NCBI GenBank assembly: GCA_046756245.1
Contig: JBHHVZ010000067.1
Span: 1-15,825 of the forward strand
Reading direction: 5' to 3'
DNA length: 15,825 nt
DNA from: G021776435 sp046756245
GTDB taxonomy: Bacteria > Pseudomonadota > Alphaproteobacteria > Caulobacterales > Parvularculaceae
The position numbers and the translations under genes are program-made. This document shows, in pieces, positions 1 to 7,522 of this stretch (positions are counted from its first letter, which is position 1; each line of letters begins with the position of its first letter). The notes under the pieces were generated by a model that saw only the letters and a program-made list of their open reading frames with translations, was not told the origin of the DNA and did no database searches.

Positions 1-105
1 GGCGCGGTTTTTCGCCGCCATTCCAACTGCGCGTATTCTGCGCTAGGACGGCGCCGACGGTTGGATAACCCGGGCGCCCGCCCAGGGTATGGAATGGAGA
101 TCTCA

Positions 106-1068
106 ATGGCCCGCAAGAAGATCGCCCTTATCGGCGCCGGCATGATTGGCGGCACGCTCGCCCATATCGCCGCCCAGAAAGAGCTCGGCGACGTGGTTTT
201 GTTCGACATCATCGAGGGTATTCCCGACGGCAAGGCGCTCGACATCGCCGAAAGCGCGCCAATAGACGGATACGACTCCACGTTAAAAGGAACGCAGGAC
301 TACGCCGACATCGCCGGGGCGGACGTGTGCATCGTCACCGCCGGCGTTCCGCGCAAACCGGGCATGAGCCGCGACGATCTTCTCGCCACCAACTTGAAGG
401 TAATGAAGGCGGTGGGCGAAGGGATCGCCAAGCACGCGCCTGATGCTTTCGTCATCTGCATCACCAATCCGCTCGACGCCATGGTCTGGGCGCTGCAAAA
501 AATCTCCGGCCTTCCGCACAACAAGGTCGTCGGCATGGCGGGGATTCTCGATTCGGCGCGCTTCCGTTATTTCCTGGCGGACGAATTCGGCGTTTCGGTC
601 GAAAGCGTCACCGCCTTCGTGCTCGGCGGCCATGGCGACACAATGGTTCCGCTGACGCGCTATTCGACGGTGGCGGGCGTGCCGTTGCCCGATCTCATCG
701 AACTCGGCTGGACCACGCAGGAAAAGCTCGACGCCATCGTCGAACGCACCCGCAAAGGCGGCGGCGAGATCGTCGCGCTGTTGAAGTCAGGCTCGGCCTA
801 TTACGCGCCGGCGGCCTCGGCCATCCAGATGGCGGAGAGCTATTTAAAGGACAAGAAAATAGTCGTTCCCTGCGCGGCCTATCTGACCGGGGAATACGGC
901 GTCAACGAGCGTTATCTGGGCGTGCCGATCGTGCTCGGCGCGGGCGGGTGCGAACGCGTTCTCGAAGTGCGCTTCACCGACGAGGAAAAAGCCATGTTCG
1001 ACAATTCCGTGGCCGCCGTCGAAGACCTTGTCGAAGCCTGCGTCAAGCTCGAGCCCGACCTCGCCTGA
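106..1068 (+). CDS. mdh: Malate dehydrogenase (NAD-dependent, LDH-like type)
   Basis: This enzyme interconverts malate and oxaloacetate with NAD in the cytoplasmic TCA cycle. The 320-residue product has the usual length of the LDH-like bacterial MDH. Visible motifs are the Rossmann GxGxxG at residues 10-15, Asp34 at the end of strand beta2 (expected for NAD preference), the MDH-type substrate loop with Arg83 and Arg89, an ITNPLD segment, and the catalytic His176 in GGHGDTM. I chose the ATG at 106 because GGAG lies at 96-99 with good spacing and the protein then begins directly at the nucleotide-binding strand; the upstream in-frame TTG at 61 would add an unconserved tail. In many alphaproteobacteria mdh is followed by sucCD, but here a redoxin gene follows. 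Identification is very secure. Confidence 0.97.
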   Translation: MARKKIALIGAGMIGGTLAHIAAQKELGDVVLFDIIEGIPDGKALDIAESAPIDGYDSTLKGTQDYADIAGADVCIVTAGVPRKPGMSRDDLLATNLKVMKAVGEGIAKHAPDAFVICITNPLDAMVWALQKISGLPHNKVVGMAGILDSARFRYFLADEFGVSVESVTAFVLGGHGDTMVPLTRYSTVAGVPLPDLIELGWTTQEKLDAIVERTRKGGGEIVALLKSGSAYYAPAASAIQMAESYLKDKKIVVPCAAYLTGEYGVNERYLGVPIVLGAGGCERVLEVRFTDEEKAMFDNSVAAVEDLVEACVKLEPDLA

Positions 1069-1111
1069 AGCCCCGCCGTTCAAGGGTTGAGGGCTTCTCC
1101 CGCGGTTGTGA

Positions 1112-1140
1112 TGATTTCCGGCGAGCCTTGCGGTTATAAT
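1112..1140 (+). promoter_or_regulatory. Probable sigma70-type promoter for the redoxin gene
   Basis: A perfect TATAAT hexamer lies at 1135-1140 in otherwise GC-rich DNA, 34 bases before the chosen ATG of the downstream redoxin gene. The best -35 with a 17-bp spacer is the weak TGATTT at 1112-1117. A start near 1147 would give a leader of about 27 nt carrying the Shine-Dalgarno at 1164-1169. The -10 match is seen directly; promoter activity is inferred. Confidence 0.45.
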
Positions 1141-1173
1141 GCCGGCGCACTCAGAATTATGACAGAGGGCGAT

Positions 1174-1788
1174 ATGTGGATCTTGAAACCCTTCGTCGCG
1201 GCCGCCGCCGCGACGGCGATGATCGTCGCCGCTGCGTTGGCGGCGGATGAGACGCCGGGCCAGACCGAACTCGGCCCGCCGGTGGGGGCGAAAATTCCCG
1301 TCGACCTCGCAACGGTGGATTCGACCGGGACCGCGCAGGACTTCGATTCGCTCGTCGGCGACAACGGCATGGCGCTCTTTTTCATGCGTTCGCTCGACTG
1401 GTGCCCCTATTGCCGGTTGCAGGCGCTTGAAGTCGCCAAACGCGCCGGCGACTTCACGGCGCGCGATTTGAGCGTCGTTTTCATTACTTACGATTCTTCC
1501 GACAAGCTCGCCAAGTTCGATGCGAAATGGGAGGTCGCGCCGACGCTTCTGTCCGACGAGGGCTCGAAGATCATCGACGCTTTCGGAATTCGCAACGAAC
1601 AGCACGAGCCCGGCAGCCGCGCTTACGGCATTCCTCATCCGGTCGTATTTATCGTGACGCCGGACGGGACAATCCGCGCCAAGCTTTACGAAGACGATTT
1701 TATGACCAACGACACGAGCTATCGTAAACGCCCGGAAGTGGATGCAATTCTTGAGGCGGTTGACGGCGCGATCGCGGTCGGCGGCTAA
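1174..1788 (+). CDS. Periplasmic thioredoxin-fold / peroxiredoxin-like redox protein
   Basis: The 204-residue product opens with a lysine-containing start and a hydrophobic Ala-rich stretch ending in ALAA before DE (about residue 24), a typical Sec signal peptide, so it should act in the periplasm. The mature part resembles the AhpC/TSA-Redoxin superfamily. A beta strand (MALFFMRSLD) leads into a WCPYC motif with Cys77 and Cys80, then an Asp/Ser-rich strand, and a conserved-looking cis-Pro context (GIPHPVVFIV). A CxxC pair suggests thiol-disulfide exchange rather than a typical 2-Cys peroxiredoxin; the substrate is unknown. The ATG at 1174 follows AGAGGG (1164-1169) and places the signal peptide at the N terminus; an ATG at 1159 has no ribosome site. 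It ends 20 bp from a convergent gene. Confidence 0.8.
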   Translation: MWILKPFVAAAAATAMIVAAALAADETPGQTELGPPVGAKIPVDLATVDSTGTAQDFDSLVGDNGMALFFMRSLDWCPYCRLQALEVAKRAGDFTARDLSVVFITYDSSDKLAKFDAKWEVAPTLLSDEGSKIIDAFGIRNEQHEPGSRAYGIPHPVVFIVTPDGTIRAKLYEDDFMTNDTSYRKRPEVDAILEAVDGAIAVGG

Positions 1789-1808
1789 GCGCGCGGCGCC
1801 TTATCTCC

Positions 1809-2171
1809 CTAACGCCGCCCGCTGAAGAACCCGTGCGTAAACGAGCGGCTCGGCCGGCCGTGGCCGGAAAAGAACCCAATCGTGCGCACGCGGGCGGGCG
1901 GGCGCCGGTGGATCACCTTGACGGTCGTCTTTACGCGCACGACGGGAGCGCAGTCGCAAGGGCCCTTCTTGTGCGCGGCCGGCTTGTGAGCAGGCGCCCG
2001 GCCGCGATAAACGGCGACGCCGCTTTCCACCGTACGCGTAAAACCGTTGAGTGCCGGCGCCGCGCCGCGGCTCGGGTCCTCTGAAGGATCGCTTCCCGCG
2101 AGCGCCGGCGCCGTCGTCGCGAGAGCGGCGATCACCGTAATCGCCAGGCGGGTCAGGGTCCGTGCGAACAT
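1809..2171 (-). CDS. Small secreted basic protein of unknown function
   Basis: I do not recognise this 120-residue protein. It begins with a convincing Sec signal peptide: basic start (FARTLTR), hydrophobic core (about residues 9-22), and an ALA cleavage site near residue 25. The mature chain is rich in Arg, Lys, His, Pro and Gly and is probably largely disordered. It contains one CDC pair (KGPCDCAPVV) and two copies of a GFFSG motif near the C terminus, each followed by a basic residue. A strong Shine-Dalgarno (GGAGGAGG, 2180-2187 on the complement) sits ahead of the ATG, which supports it as real. It converges on the redoxin gene and diverges from the glycosyltransferase. Metal or polyanion binding is possible, but nothing here proves it. 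Confidence 0.65.
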   Translation of the reverse strand: MFARTLTRLAITVIAALATTAPALAGSDPSEDPSRGAAPALNGFTRTVESGVAVYRGRAPAHKPAAHKKGPCDCAPVVRVKTTVKVIHRRPPARVRTIGFFSGHGRPSRSFTHGFFSGRR

Positions 2172-2268
2172 AACCGTTTCCTCCTCCGCTCATGGAAATG
2201 GTTAACGAAATCATGCGCGCGCCGAGGCTCTCCCGCAAGCGCGCGCCGCCCGGATCGACGCGCTATGC

Positions 2269-2314
2269 GAAAAAGTTCACTCTTTTTCCGCGCCAAAGGC
2301 GACTATTGTCGCCT
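2269..2314. promoter_or_regulatory. Two adjacent perfect inverted repeats in a divergent intergenic region
   Basis: The 252-bp gap (2172-2423) between the divergent secreted-protein and glycosyltransferase genes holds two side-by-side hairpins. The first is GAAAAAG / CTTTTTC (2269-2275 and 2282-2288) with a 6-base loop. The second is AGGCGAC / GTCGCCT (2297-2303 and 2308-2314) with a TATT loop. They could be operators or a structured leader. Neither is followed by a convincing U-tract, so I do not call a terminator. I see no clear -35/-10 pair in the gap. Confidence 0.35.
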
Positions 2315-2423
2315 CGTTTCATCTTATTGGGGTATGCGGCGGGACTGTCCGGATTGGCGCCGATGACGGACGAACCCTGCTCAGTTTGCCTTCCTGAAAG
2401 GATCAGCACAGCATCGCCCGCGT

Positions 2424-3608
2424 ATGAAATTTCTTTATTCGCACAAAACCAGATCGGCCGACGGGCAATATGTTCATATCCGTGAACTGACAAAAGCGCT
2501 CGCCGCGCAAGGTCATGAAATCGTCATGGCGGCGCCGGGGGAAAATAGTTCCGGCCGCGCCCGCCCGCTCGATGCGCGCGCCGGCGCCGGCGGGCTGAGA
2601 CGAAGCCTGCCCGGCGCGCTCTACGAGCGAGCAGAATATCTTTACTCCATACCTGCCTATCTGCGTTTGCGCCGACTCTGGGGCGACGCGCGGCCCGACG
2701 CCCTGTATGAGCGCTACAGCCTGTTCTACCACGCCGGCGTCTGGCTGAAGCGATCAACCGGCGCGCCGATGCTGCTTGAAGTGAACGCGCCGCTCGCCGA
2801 AGAACGCGCGCGCCATGACGGGCTGACGCTCCGCCGCTTCGCCGCGCGCAGCGAGGCGGCGATCTGGCGCGCCGCAGACATGGTCCTTCCCGTAACAGGC
2901 GTGCTCGCCGACAAGATCAGGGCCGCCGGAGTCGACGACGACCGGATTGCGGTCATCCACAACGGCGCTGCGCCAGAATTTCTTCAGCCGGCGAACCCGG
3001 CGCCCTTGCGCGCCAGATACGGCCTCGACCGTGCCACCGTGCTCGGCTTCGCCGGTTTCGTGCGTGACTGGCACCGCGTCGACCGCGTGATCCGGTTTAT
3101 GGCCGAGCGCGGCAGCGAGGATCTGCGTCTCCTTCTCGTCGGCGACGGTCCTGCGCGCGCCGGACTGGAATTGCTTGCGTGCGATCTCGGCGTCGCCGAC
3201 CGAGTGATCATAACAGGCGTCGTCCAGCGCGAAGCGATGCCCGATCACATTGCGCTGTTCGACGCAGCGCTGCTGCCGGCCGCGGTCGAATATGCGTCGC
3301 CCCTGAAGCTTTTCGAATATATGGCGATGGGGCGCGCGATCCTGGCGCCGCGCGCGGCCAACATCTGCGAAGTGGCGCGCGACGGAGAAGACGCCCTGTT
3401 GTTCGCCCCCGAAGACGATGCGGCGTTTTACGAGCGCCTTGCGGCGCTGTGCGCGAATGCGGATTTGCGCGCCCGTCTGGGCGCGGCGGCGCGTGAGACG
3501 CTTGAAAGGCGCGATTACACCTGGGCCGGCAACGCCTCGCGTATTGAAGCGCTGACAGGGCGGCTGCTGGCGTTGCGTGCGAAAACGCAAGGCGCGAGTC
3601 ACTATTGA
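2424..3608 (+). CDS. GT4-family glycosyltransferase
   Basis: This 394-residue protein has the GT-B two-domain layout of retaining glycosyltransferases of family 4. The N-terminal half carries the acceptor-side pattern (DGQYVHIRELTKALAAQGHEIVMAAPG, residues about 13-39, written here in part as QYVHIREL). The linker HNGA starts the C-terminal Rossmann domain, which has LGFAGFV, LLLVGDGPAR and ITGVV segments. The nucleotide-sugar site SPLKLFEYMA follows, preceded by a Glu. It probably transfers a sugar from a nucleotide donor to a surface polysaccharide, lipid or small molecule in the cytoplasm; the substrate cannot be read. The start is fixed by homology to the beta1 strand (MKFLYSHKT). The ribosome site is weak: a GAAAGGA at 2396-2402 is rather distant. 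A GNAT gene follows after 31 bp and may be co-transcribed. Confidence 0.88.
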   Translation: MKFLYSHKTRSADGQYVHIRELTKALAAQGHEIVMAAPGENSSGRARPLDARAGAGGLRRSLPGALYERAEYLYSIPAYLRLRRLWGDARPDALYERYSLFYHAGVWLKRSTGAPMLLEVNAPLAEERARHDGLTLRRFAARSEAAIWRAADMVLPVTGVLADKIRAAGVDDDRIAVIHNGAAPEFLQPANPAPLRARYGLDRATVLGFAGFVRDWHRVDRVIRFMAERGSEDLRLLLVGDGPARAGLELLACDLGVADRVIITGVVQREAMPDHIALFDAALLPAAVEYASPLKLFEYMAMGRAILAPRAANICEVARDGEDALLFAPEDDAAFYERLAALCANADLRARLGAAARETLERRDYTWAGNASRIEALTGRLLALRAKTQGASHY

Positions 3609-3639
3609 AAACGGCGTGCAAGCAATTCAAAACCTCAAA

Positions 3640-4167
3640 ATGATCGAAACCGACCGCTTGAGACTGCGCCGCCCTGAAGCCGGGGATGCAGATTTCTATT
3701 GCGCCATGATGGCCGATCCTGACGTCGCGCGATTCCTGACGCCTGACGGCAAGCCGCAATCCCGCGCCGACGCCTGGCGCGGGTTTGCTTCATGGCTCGG
3801 GCACTGGACAATTCGCGGCTACGGATTCTTTTCGCTAGAAGACAAGACTACCGGCGCGCTGGTGGGCCGCGCCGGGCCCTGGCGGCCCGAAAGCTGGCCG
3901 GGTCTGGAATGCGGCTGGGCCATTGCGCGGCCCTACTGGGGCAAGGGCTACGCGCCGGAAGCCGCCGTCGCCGCCGTCAACTGGATCTTTGATCAGTTTC
4001 CGGACCTTTCCCGGATCATCTCCCTGATCGATCCGAAAAACGCAAACAGCCAGGCCGTAGCGCGAAAAATCGGCGAGGAAAAATCGGGCGAATCGTTCGA
4101 GTTTTGGGGTTTTACGCTCGACATCTGGGCCGCGGACCGGGCTGTTTGGTTGTCACGGTTCGGATAA
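3640..4167 (+). CDS. GNAT acetyltransferase (RimJ/RimL-like)
   Basis: The 175-residue product starts with the hallmark IETDRLRLRRPEAGDAD of the RimJ/RimL branch of GNAT N-acetyltransferases. It continues with the ECGWAIARPYWGKGYAPEA segment, which holds the acetyl-CoA pyrophosphate-binding loop (WGKGYA matching the Q/RxxGxG/A site). Near the end comes NANSQAVARKIG, the usual NxxSxxVxxKxG helix. It would transfer an acetyl group from acetyl-CoA to an amine; this branch acts on protein N termini or small molecules and the target is unknown. The ATG at 3640 places the conserved motif at the N terminus. An in-frame GTG at 3616 is an alternative, and neither has a good Shine-Dalgarno. It lies 31 bp after the glycosyltransferase, so co-transcription is likely. 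Confidence 0.85.
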   Translation: MIETDRLRLRRPEAGDADFYCAMMADPDVARFLTPDGKPQSRADAWRGFASWLGHWTIRGYGFFSLEDKTTGALVGRAGPWRPESWPGLECGWAIARPYWGKGYAPEAAVAAVNWIFDQFPDLSRIISLIDPKNANSQAVARKIGEEKSGESFEFWGFTLDIWAADRAVWLSRFG

Positions 4168-4251
4168 ATTTTTGGCGATCCCGTTATTTTTTGCTTGAAT
4201 TCCGCCGCAATATGGCGATGTGATTTTGCGCCGCCGAGCCGTTCGACGCGC

Positions 4252-4312
4252 CGATCGCGAGGGCGATCGAAAGGTGATTTGCGCGCATTTGCGCGCGGGG
4301 CAGCCGTCCCCT
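4252..4312 (+). promoter_or_regulatory. Tandem hairpins in the leader of the SET-domain gene
   Basis: Three consecutive inverted repeats precede the SET gene: CGATCGC/GCGATCG (4252-4258, 4263-4269), GCGCGC/GCGCGC (4281-4286, 4291-4296) and GGGG/CCCC (4297-4300, 4308-4311). The Shine-Dalgarno GGAG at 4324-4327 follows. A possible promoter, TTGAAT (4195-4200) with TGTGAT 18 bp downstream, would transcribe all of it. The hairpins are seen directly; any regulatory role is inferred, and GC-rich DNA makes short stems common. Confidence 0.3.
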
Positions 4313-4337
4313 GGGTCCGGCCTGGAGACCATCGACA

Positions 4338-4777
4338 ATGCTGTTGGTGCGCACCTATGTCGCCGCGAGCGACGTGGAAGGCGTCGGCGTGTTCGCCGCC
4401 GAACGATCGCCGCGGGAACGCTGATCTGGCGTTTCGATTTGACTTTCGATTTACTTCTGCCGGCCGGCGTGATTGACGGCGCCGATCCGGCTGTGCGCGA
4501 GCACCTGATCCGCTACGCCTATCCCCGCGGCCCGGACCGAAGCTTCGTCGTTTACGAAATCGACAACGGCCGGTTCATGAATCATTCGGATACGCCGAAT
4601 ACGGACTTCACGAGTTCAGACCGCGGCTTCGCCAATTGCGACATCGCCGAGGGGGAGGAGCTTCTGGGCGATTACCGGGAGTTCTGGCCGGAATATTTCC
4701 TTCTGCCGGGACGAACGCACGCCGGCGCGCCGGTTTATGCAAACGGAAGCGACCGCGCAAAGGCGCGCCGGGGTTGA
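4338..4777 (+). pseudogene. SET-domain protein (lysine methyltransferase-like), frameshifted near 4404
   Basis: The gene starts at ATG 4338 after GGAG (4324-4327). This frame reads MLLVRTYVAASDVEGVGVFA and then AER, and stops at TGA 4422-4424. From about 4405 the protein continues in the -1 frame as IAAGTLIWRFDLTF, through FMNHSDTPNT and GEELLGDY, to TGA 4775-4777. Joined, it gives about 146 residues with all SET landmarks: the GxG-type SAM-binding start (EGVGVFA), the NHSxxPN motif, and the catalytic Tyr region EELLGDY. One missing base in the CGATCG context explains the break. Small bacterial SET proteins are thought to methylate lysines with SAM; the target is unknown. No classical slippery heptamer is present, so a real mutation or a base-call error is more likely than programmed frameshifting. 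The M28 peptidase gene follows 54 bp later. Confidence 0.8.
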
Positions 4778-4831
4778 CGCGACGGCGCTGACAACGATCA
4801 TGCTGCGGTCGATAACAAGAAAGACCGCTGC

Positions 4832-6265
4832 ATGACCCTTAAATCGCCCGCATTCGCGCTGGCGCTGGCGTTCGCATTCGCGCCCGCCGCCGCCTTTTCT
4901 CAGGACGAGGACGCCTACCCGCTGACGGAGGCCCAAACGAAGACCGTCAACCGCCTCATCGACGCCGCGCTAAAAGACGACACCGCCTACGCCGTTCTCG
5001 AAAGCCTGACGACGGAAATCGGGCCGCGGCTCGCCGGTTCTCCGGCCGAGGTCCGCGCACGCGACTGGGGCGCAGCGAAGCTGAAAGAGCTGGGCTTCAA
5101 GAACATTCGTATAGAGACGTTTGAAATTCCCTACTGGACGCGCATCGCCGAGGAAGCGGAGATCGTATCGCCTTTTCCGCAAAAACTTGTCGTTACGGCG
5201 CTCGGCAATTCGGTTGGAACGCCTGCAGAAGGCGTTACGGCTGAGATTGTGCGGTTCGAAACGCTTGAGGACCTCAAAGCCGCGCCGATGACCGGGCTCG
5301 AGGGCAAGATCGTCTTCGTCGATGAAAAGATGAGCCGCACGCAGGACGGTTCCGGTTACGGTGTCGCCGTGCAAAAACGCTCGGGCGCAGCGGTGGAAGG
5401 CGGCAAGCGCGGCGCCGTTGCGGCGCTCATCCGCTCGGTCGGCACTGACAGCCATCGCAATCCGCACACCGGCGGCATGCGCTATGAGGAAGACGTCGAG
5501 GAGGTTCCTATCGCCGCGCTCGCCGCCCCCGACGCCGATCAACTCGCCCGCGCGCTCAAACTCGCCGATGGACCGGTAACGATTCGTTTGAAGCTCGAGG
5601 TTGTACGCGGCGGAACAGCCGTTTCGGGGAACGTGATCGGCGAAATTCCGGGCAAGACGGACGAAATCGTCGTCATCGGCGGGCATCTCGACAGTTGGGA
5701 TCTCGGAACCGGCGCCATCGACGATGCGTCGGGGATTGCAATCACGACGGCGGCCGCAAAGCTTGTCGGCGATCTTCGGGGAAAGCCGAAACGCACGATT
5801 CGCGTCGTCATGTGGGGCTCTGAAGAGGTCGGTCTTTACGGTGCCAAGGACTACGCCGCCAAACACGCCGACGAGCTTGGCCGCCATGTGCTGGCCGGCG
5901 AATCCGATTTCGGCGCCGGGCGCGTATGGAAACTCGACACGCGTTTCGGCGACAGCGCATTGTTGCAAGCGAAAACCATGGCGCGGGTTCTGCGCCGGCT
6001 CGGAGTCGGTCCGGGCGATAACGAAGCCGGCGGCGGCCCGGACGTGTCGCCGATGCGCGAACAAGGCGTTCCCGTCATCGGCCTGCGCCAGAACGGGTGG
6101 GACTATTTCGATCTCCACCACACGCCTGACGATACGCTCGACAAGGTCGACCCCGACGATCTCGCGCAGAACGTCGCAGCTTGGGCCGCGACGCTCTATC
6201 TCGCTTCGGAAATGGAAGGCGGTTTCAGAGCGCCGGAAGCAGAAACGGCGTTGATGAGCGAATAA
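4832..6265 (+). CDS. Secreted M28-family zinc aminopeptidase/carboxypeptidase
   Basis: The 477-residue product begins with a Sec signal peptide (Ala/Phe-rich core, AFS before QDED near residue 22), so it is exported. Next comes an N-terminal segment with EIGPRLAGSPA, then a PA-like insertion (about residues 120-260), then the M28 catalytic core. The di-zinc ligands are visible in order: His285 (GGHLDSWD), bridging Asp297 (AIDDASG), catalytic Glu331 and ligand Glu332 (GSEEVGL), Asp359 (GESDFG), and His430 (LHHTPDDT). The set is complete, so activity is expected, releasing residues from peptides for nutrient scavenging or envelope turnover. The ATG at 4832 is chosen because it begins the signal peptide; its ribosome site is weak (AAGAAAG). 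M28 includes both amino- and carboxypeptidases, and exact specificity is not readable. Confidence 0.92.
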   Translation: MTLKSPAFALALAFAFAPAAAFSQDEDAYPLTEAQTKTVNRLIDAALKDDTAYAVLESLTTEIGPRLAGSPAEVRARDWGAAKLKELGFKNIRIETFEIPYWTRIAEEAEIVSPFPQKLVVTALGNSVGTPAEGVTAEIVRFETLEDLKAAPMTGLEGKIVFVDEKMSRTQDGSGYGVAVQKRSGAAVEGGKRGAVAALIRSVGTDSHRNPHTGGMRYEEDVEEVPIAALAAPDADQLARALKLADGPVTIRLKLEVVRGGTAVSGNVIGEIPGKTDEIVVIGGHLDSWDLGTGAIDDASGIAITTAAAKLVGDLRGKPKRTIRVVMWGSEEVGLYGAKDYAAKHADELGRHVLAGESDFGAGRVWKLDTRFGDSALLQAKTMARVLRRLGVGPGDNEAGGGPDVSPMREQGVPVIGLRQNGWDYFDLHHTPDDTLDKVDPDDLAQNVAAWAATLYLASEMEGGFRAPEAETALMSE

Positions 6266-6281
6266 CTCGCCCGCGCAGGTC

Positions 6282-6311
6282 GTGACGCGGTTGTCATATA
6301 GCCGCTATAAA
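6282..6311 (+). promoter_or_regulatory. Possible sigma70-type promoter for the PhoD-like gene
   Basis: GTGACG (6282-6287) and TATAAA (6306-6311) are separated by 18 bp, 33 bases before the ATG of the PhoD-like lipoprotein gene. The -10 lies in the loop of a 5-bp hairpin (GCCGC 6301-6305, GCGGC 6313-6317). The hexamers match the consensus moderately; activity is inferred. Confidence 0.35.
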
Positions 6312-6344
6312 TGCGGCAGCGAAATTAGTGGGAAAGGGGCGGCG

Positions 6345-7487
6345 ATGACCCGACAGACGATCGCATTGGCGGTTGCCGGAATATTGGTCGCATGTGCAGC
6401 GATCGACGCGCCGGCGACTGAAACAGCGCCTGAGGCGCCGGACGGCGCCATTCGCGCGGTTCCGATGCCCTCGGCGCCGCTCGACGAGAAGAAAACGCTC
6501 ACGCGTATCGTCTTCGGCTCCTGCGCCTCGCAGTTGGAAGATCAGTCGATCTGGAACCGGATCGCCGACGAGCATCCCGATCTTGTTTTTTTCATGGGCG
6601 ACAATGTCTACGGCGACGTCAATCGCGACGACCCGGCGATGCCGTCGCTCAAGGCGGCCTATATGCGGCTGGCGCAGTCCGAACCGTTTTCGCGCGTGCG
6701 CGCCGCCGCGCCGGTGCTGACGACCTGGGACGATCATGACATGGGCAGGAACGACGGCGGCGGCGATTATCCGTATAAGGAAGCCGCCGAGGCGCTTTAC
6801 GAATATGTCTGGGCGATTCCCGATGACGATCCGCGCCGCGCGCGGCCGGGCGTTTACGGGTCCTGGATCATTGGCGCGGAAGAGGGAAAACGCGTGCAGA
6901 TCATCATGCTCGATACGCGGTTTTTCCGTTCGCCGCTGATGAAAACAGACGAATGGGGCGCGCATGGCAAGGAACGCTATCTGCCCGACGGCGATCCCGA
7001 AAAAACCATGCTCGGCGCGGCGCAATGGGCGTGGCTTGAAAACGAGCTGAATAAGCCTGTCGATTTGCGGCTGCTTGTCTCCTCCATTCAGGTGCTCGCC
7101 GAGGGCCACGGCTGGGAGGCTTGGCGGACGCTGCCGCGCGAACGCGAAAGATTGTTTTCCCTGATTCGAAAGATCGGCGCGGAGAACGTCATTCTCCTGT
7201 CCGGCGATCGGCACGCGGCGGCGCTTTACCGCCGCGACGACGCGCTCGAATACCCGCTTTTTGAGGCGACATCGAGTTCGCTCAATCTGCCGGCGAGCGT
7301 CTGGCGCGCCGAAAGCGGTGAAACTTATGGTGAGCCCGGCCCCTATCGGCTGGGCGATATGTATTATGACGCCAATTACGGCGTCCTCGAGATCGACTGG
7401 GCGAACCGCAAAGCCGGCATATCAATCCGCAGCGCCGACGGCGCGCCGGTTCGAAGCAAGGTTGTCTCCCTCGACGCGCTCCGCTAA
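6345..7487 (+). CDS. PhoD-like metallophosphatase/phosphodiesterase lipoprotein
   Basis: The 380-residue protein starts with a signal peptide ending in a lipobox LVAC with Cys17, so it should be a lipid-anchored envelope protein. The rest is a PhoD-like metallophosphoesterase: FGSCASQ, the metal motif GDNVYGD (Asp86, Asn87), TWDDHDMGRND (Asp129 to Asp132 with His131), LDTRFFRS, QWAWLENEL, and the C-terminal SGDRHAAA (Asp288, His290). The family uses Ca/Fe or similar metals to hydrolyse phosphomonoesters or diesters. All core motifs are intact. The ATG at 6345 follows GGAAAGGGG (6331-6339) and gives a proper lipoprotein signal; the longer upstream frame does not. Placement beside an exported M28 peptidase fits a scavenging role, but that is inference. 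bioB follows after 35 bp. Confidence 0.9.
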   Translation: MTRQTIALAVAGILVACAAIDAPATETAPEAPDGAIRAVPMPSAPLDEKKTLTRIVFGSCASQLEDQSIWNRIADEHPDLVFFMGDNVYGDVNRDDPAMPSLKAAYMRLAQSEPFSRVRAAAPVLTTWDDHDMGRNDGGGDYPYKEAAEALYEYVWAIPDDDPRRARPGVYGSWIIGAEEGKRVQIIMLDTRFFRSPLMKTDEWGAHGKERYLPDGDPEKTMLGAAQWAWLENELNKPVDLRLLVSSIQVLAEGHGWEAWRTLPRERERLFSLIRKIGAENVILLSGDRHAAALYRRDDALEYPLFEATSSSLNLPASVWRAESGETYGEPGPYRLGDMYYDANYGVLEIDWANRKAGISIRSADGAPVRSKVVSLDALR

Positions 7488-7522
7488 CGCTTCTGGACCT
7501 GACGCAATGAGGAGCGCCTGCG

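Noticed and set aside
844..1638. Long minus-strand open frame opposite mdh and the redoxin gene
   Set aside because: It is the antisense shadow of two well-identified genes, is rich in Arg/His/Gly as expected from GC-rich complement, and has no family motifs.
1789..1825. Bidirectional terminator between the redoxin and secreted-protein genes
   Set aside because: A GCGGCG/CGCCGC pairing exists, but with a 14-base loop and no T-tract on either strand.
2754..3602. Minus-strand open frame opposite the glycosyltransferase
   Set aside because: Shadow frame with Arg-rich composition; the plus-strand GT4 motifs explain the region.
4395..4412. Programmed -1 frameshifting in the SET gene
   Set aside because: No X-XXY-YYZ slippery heptamer or clear downstream pseudoknot is visible at the junction; a lost base or error is simpler.
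4970..6121. Long minus-strand open frame opposite the M28 peptidase gene
   Set aside because: Antisense shadow of a gene with a complete catalytic set; no ribosome site and no recognisable domain.
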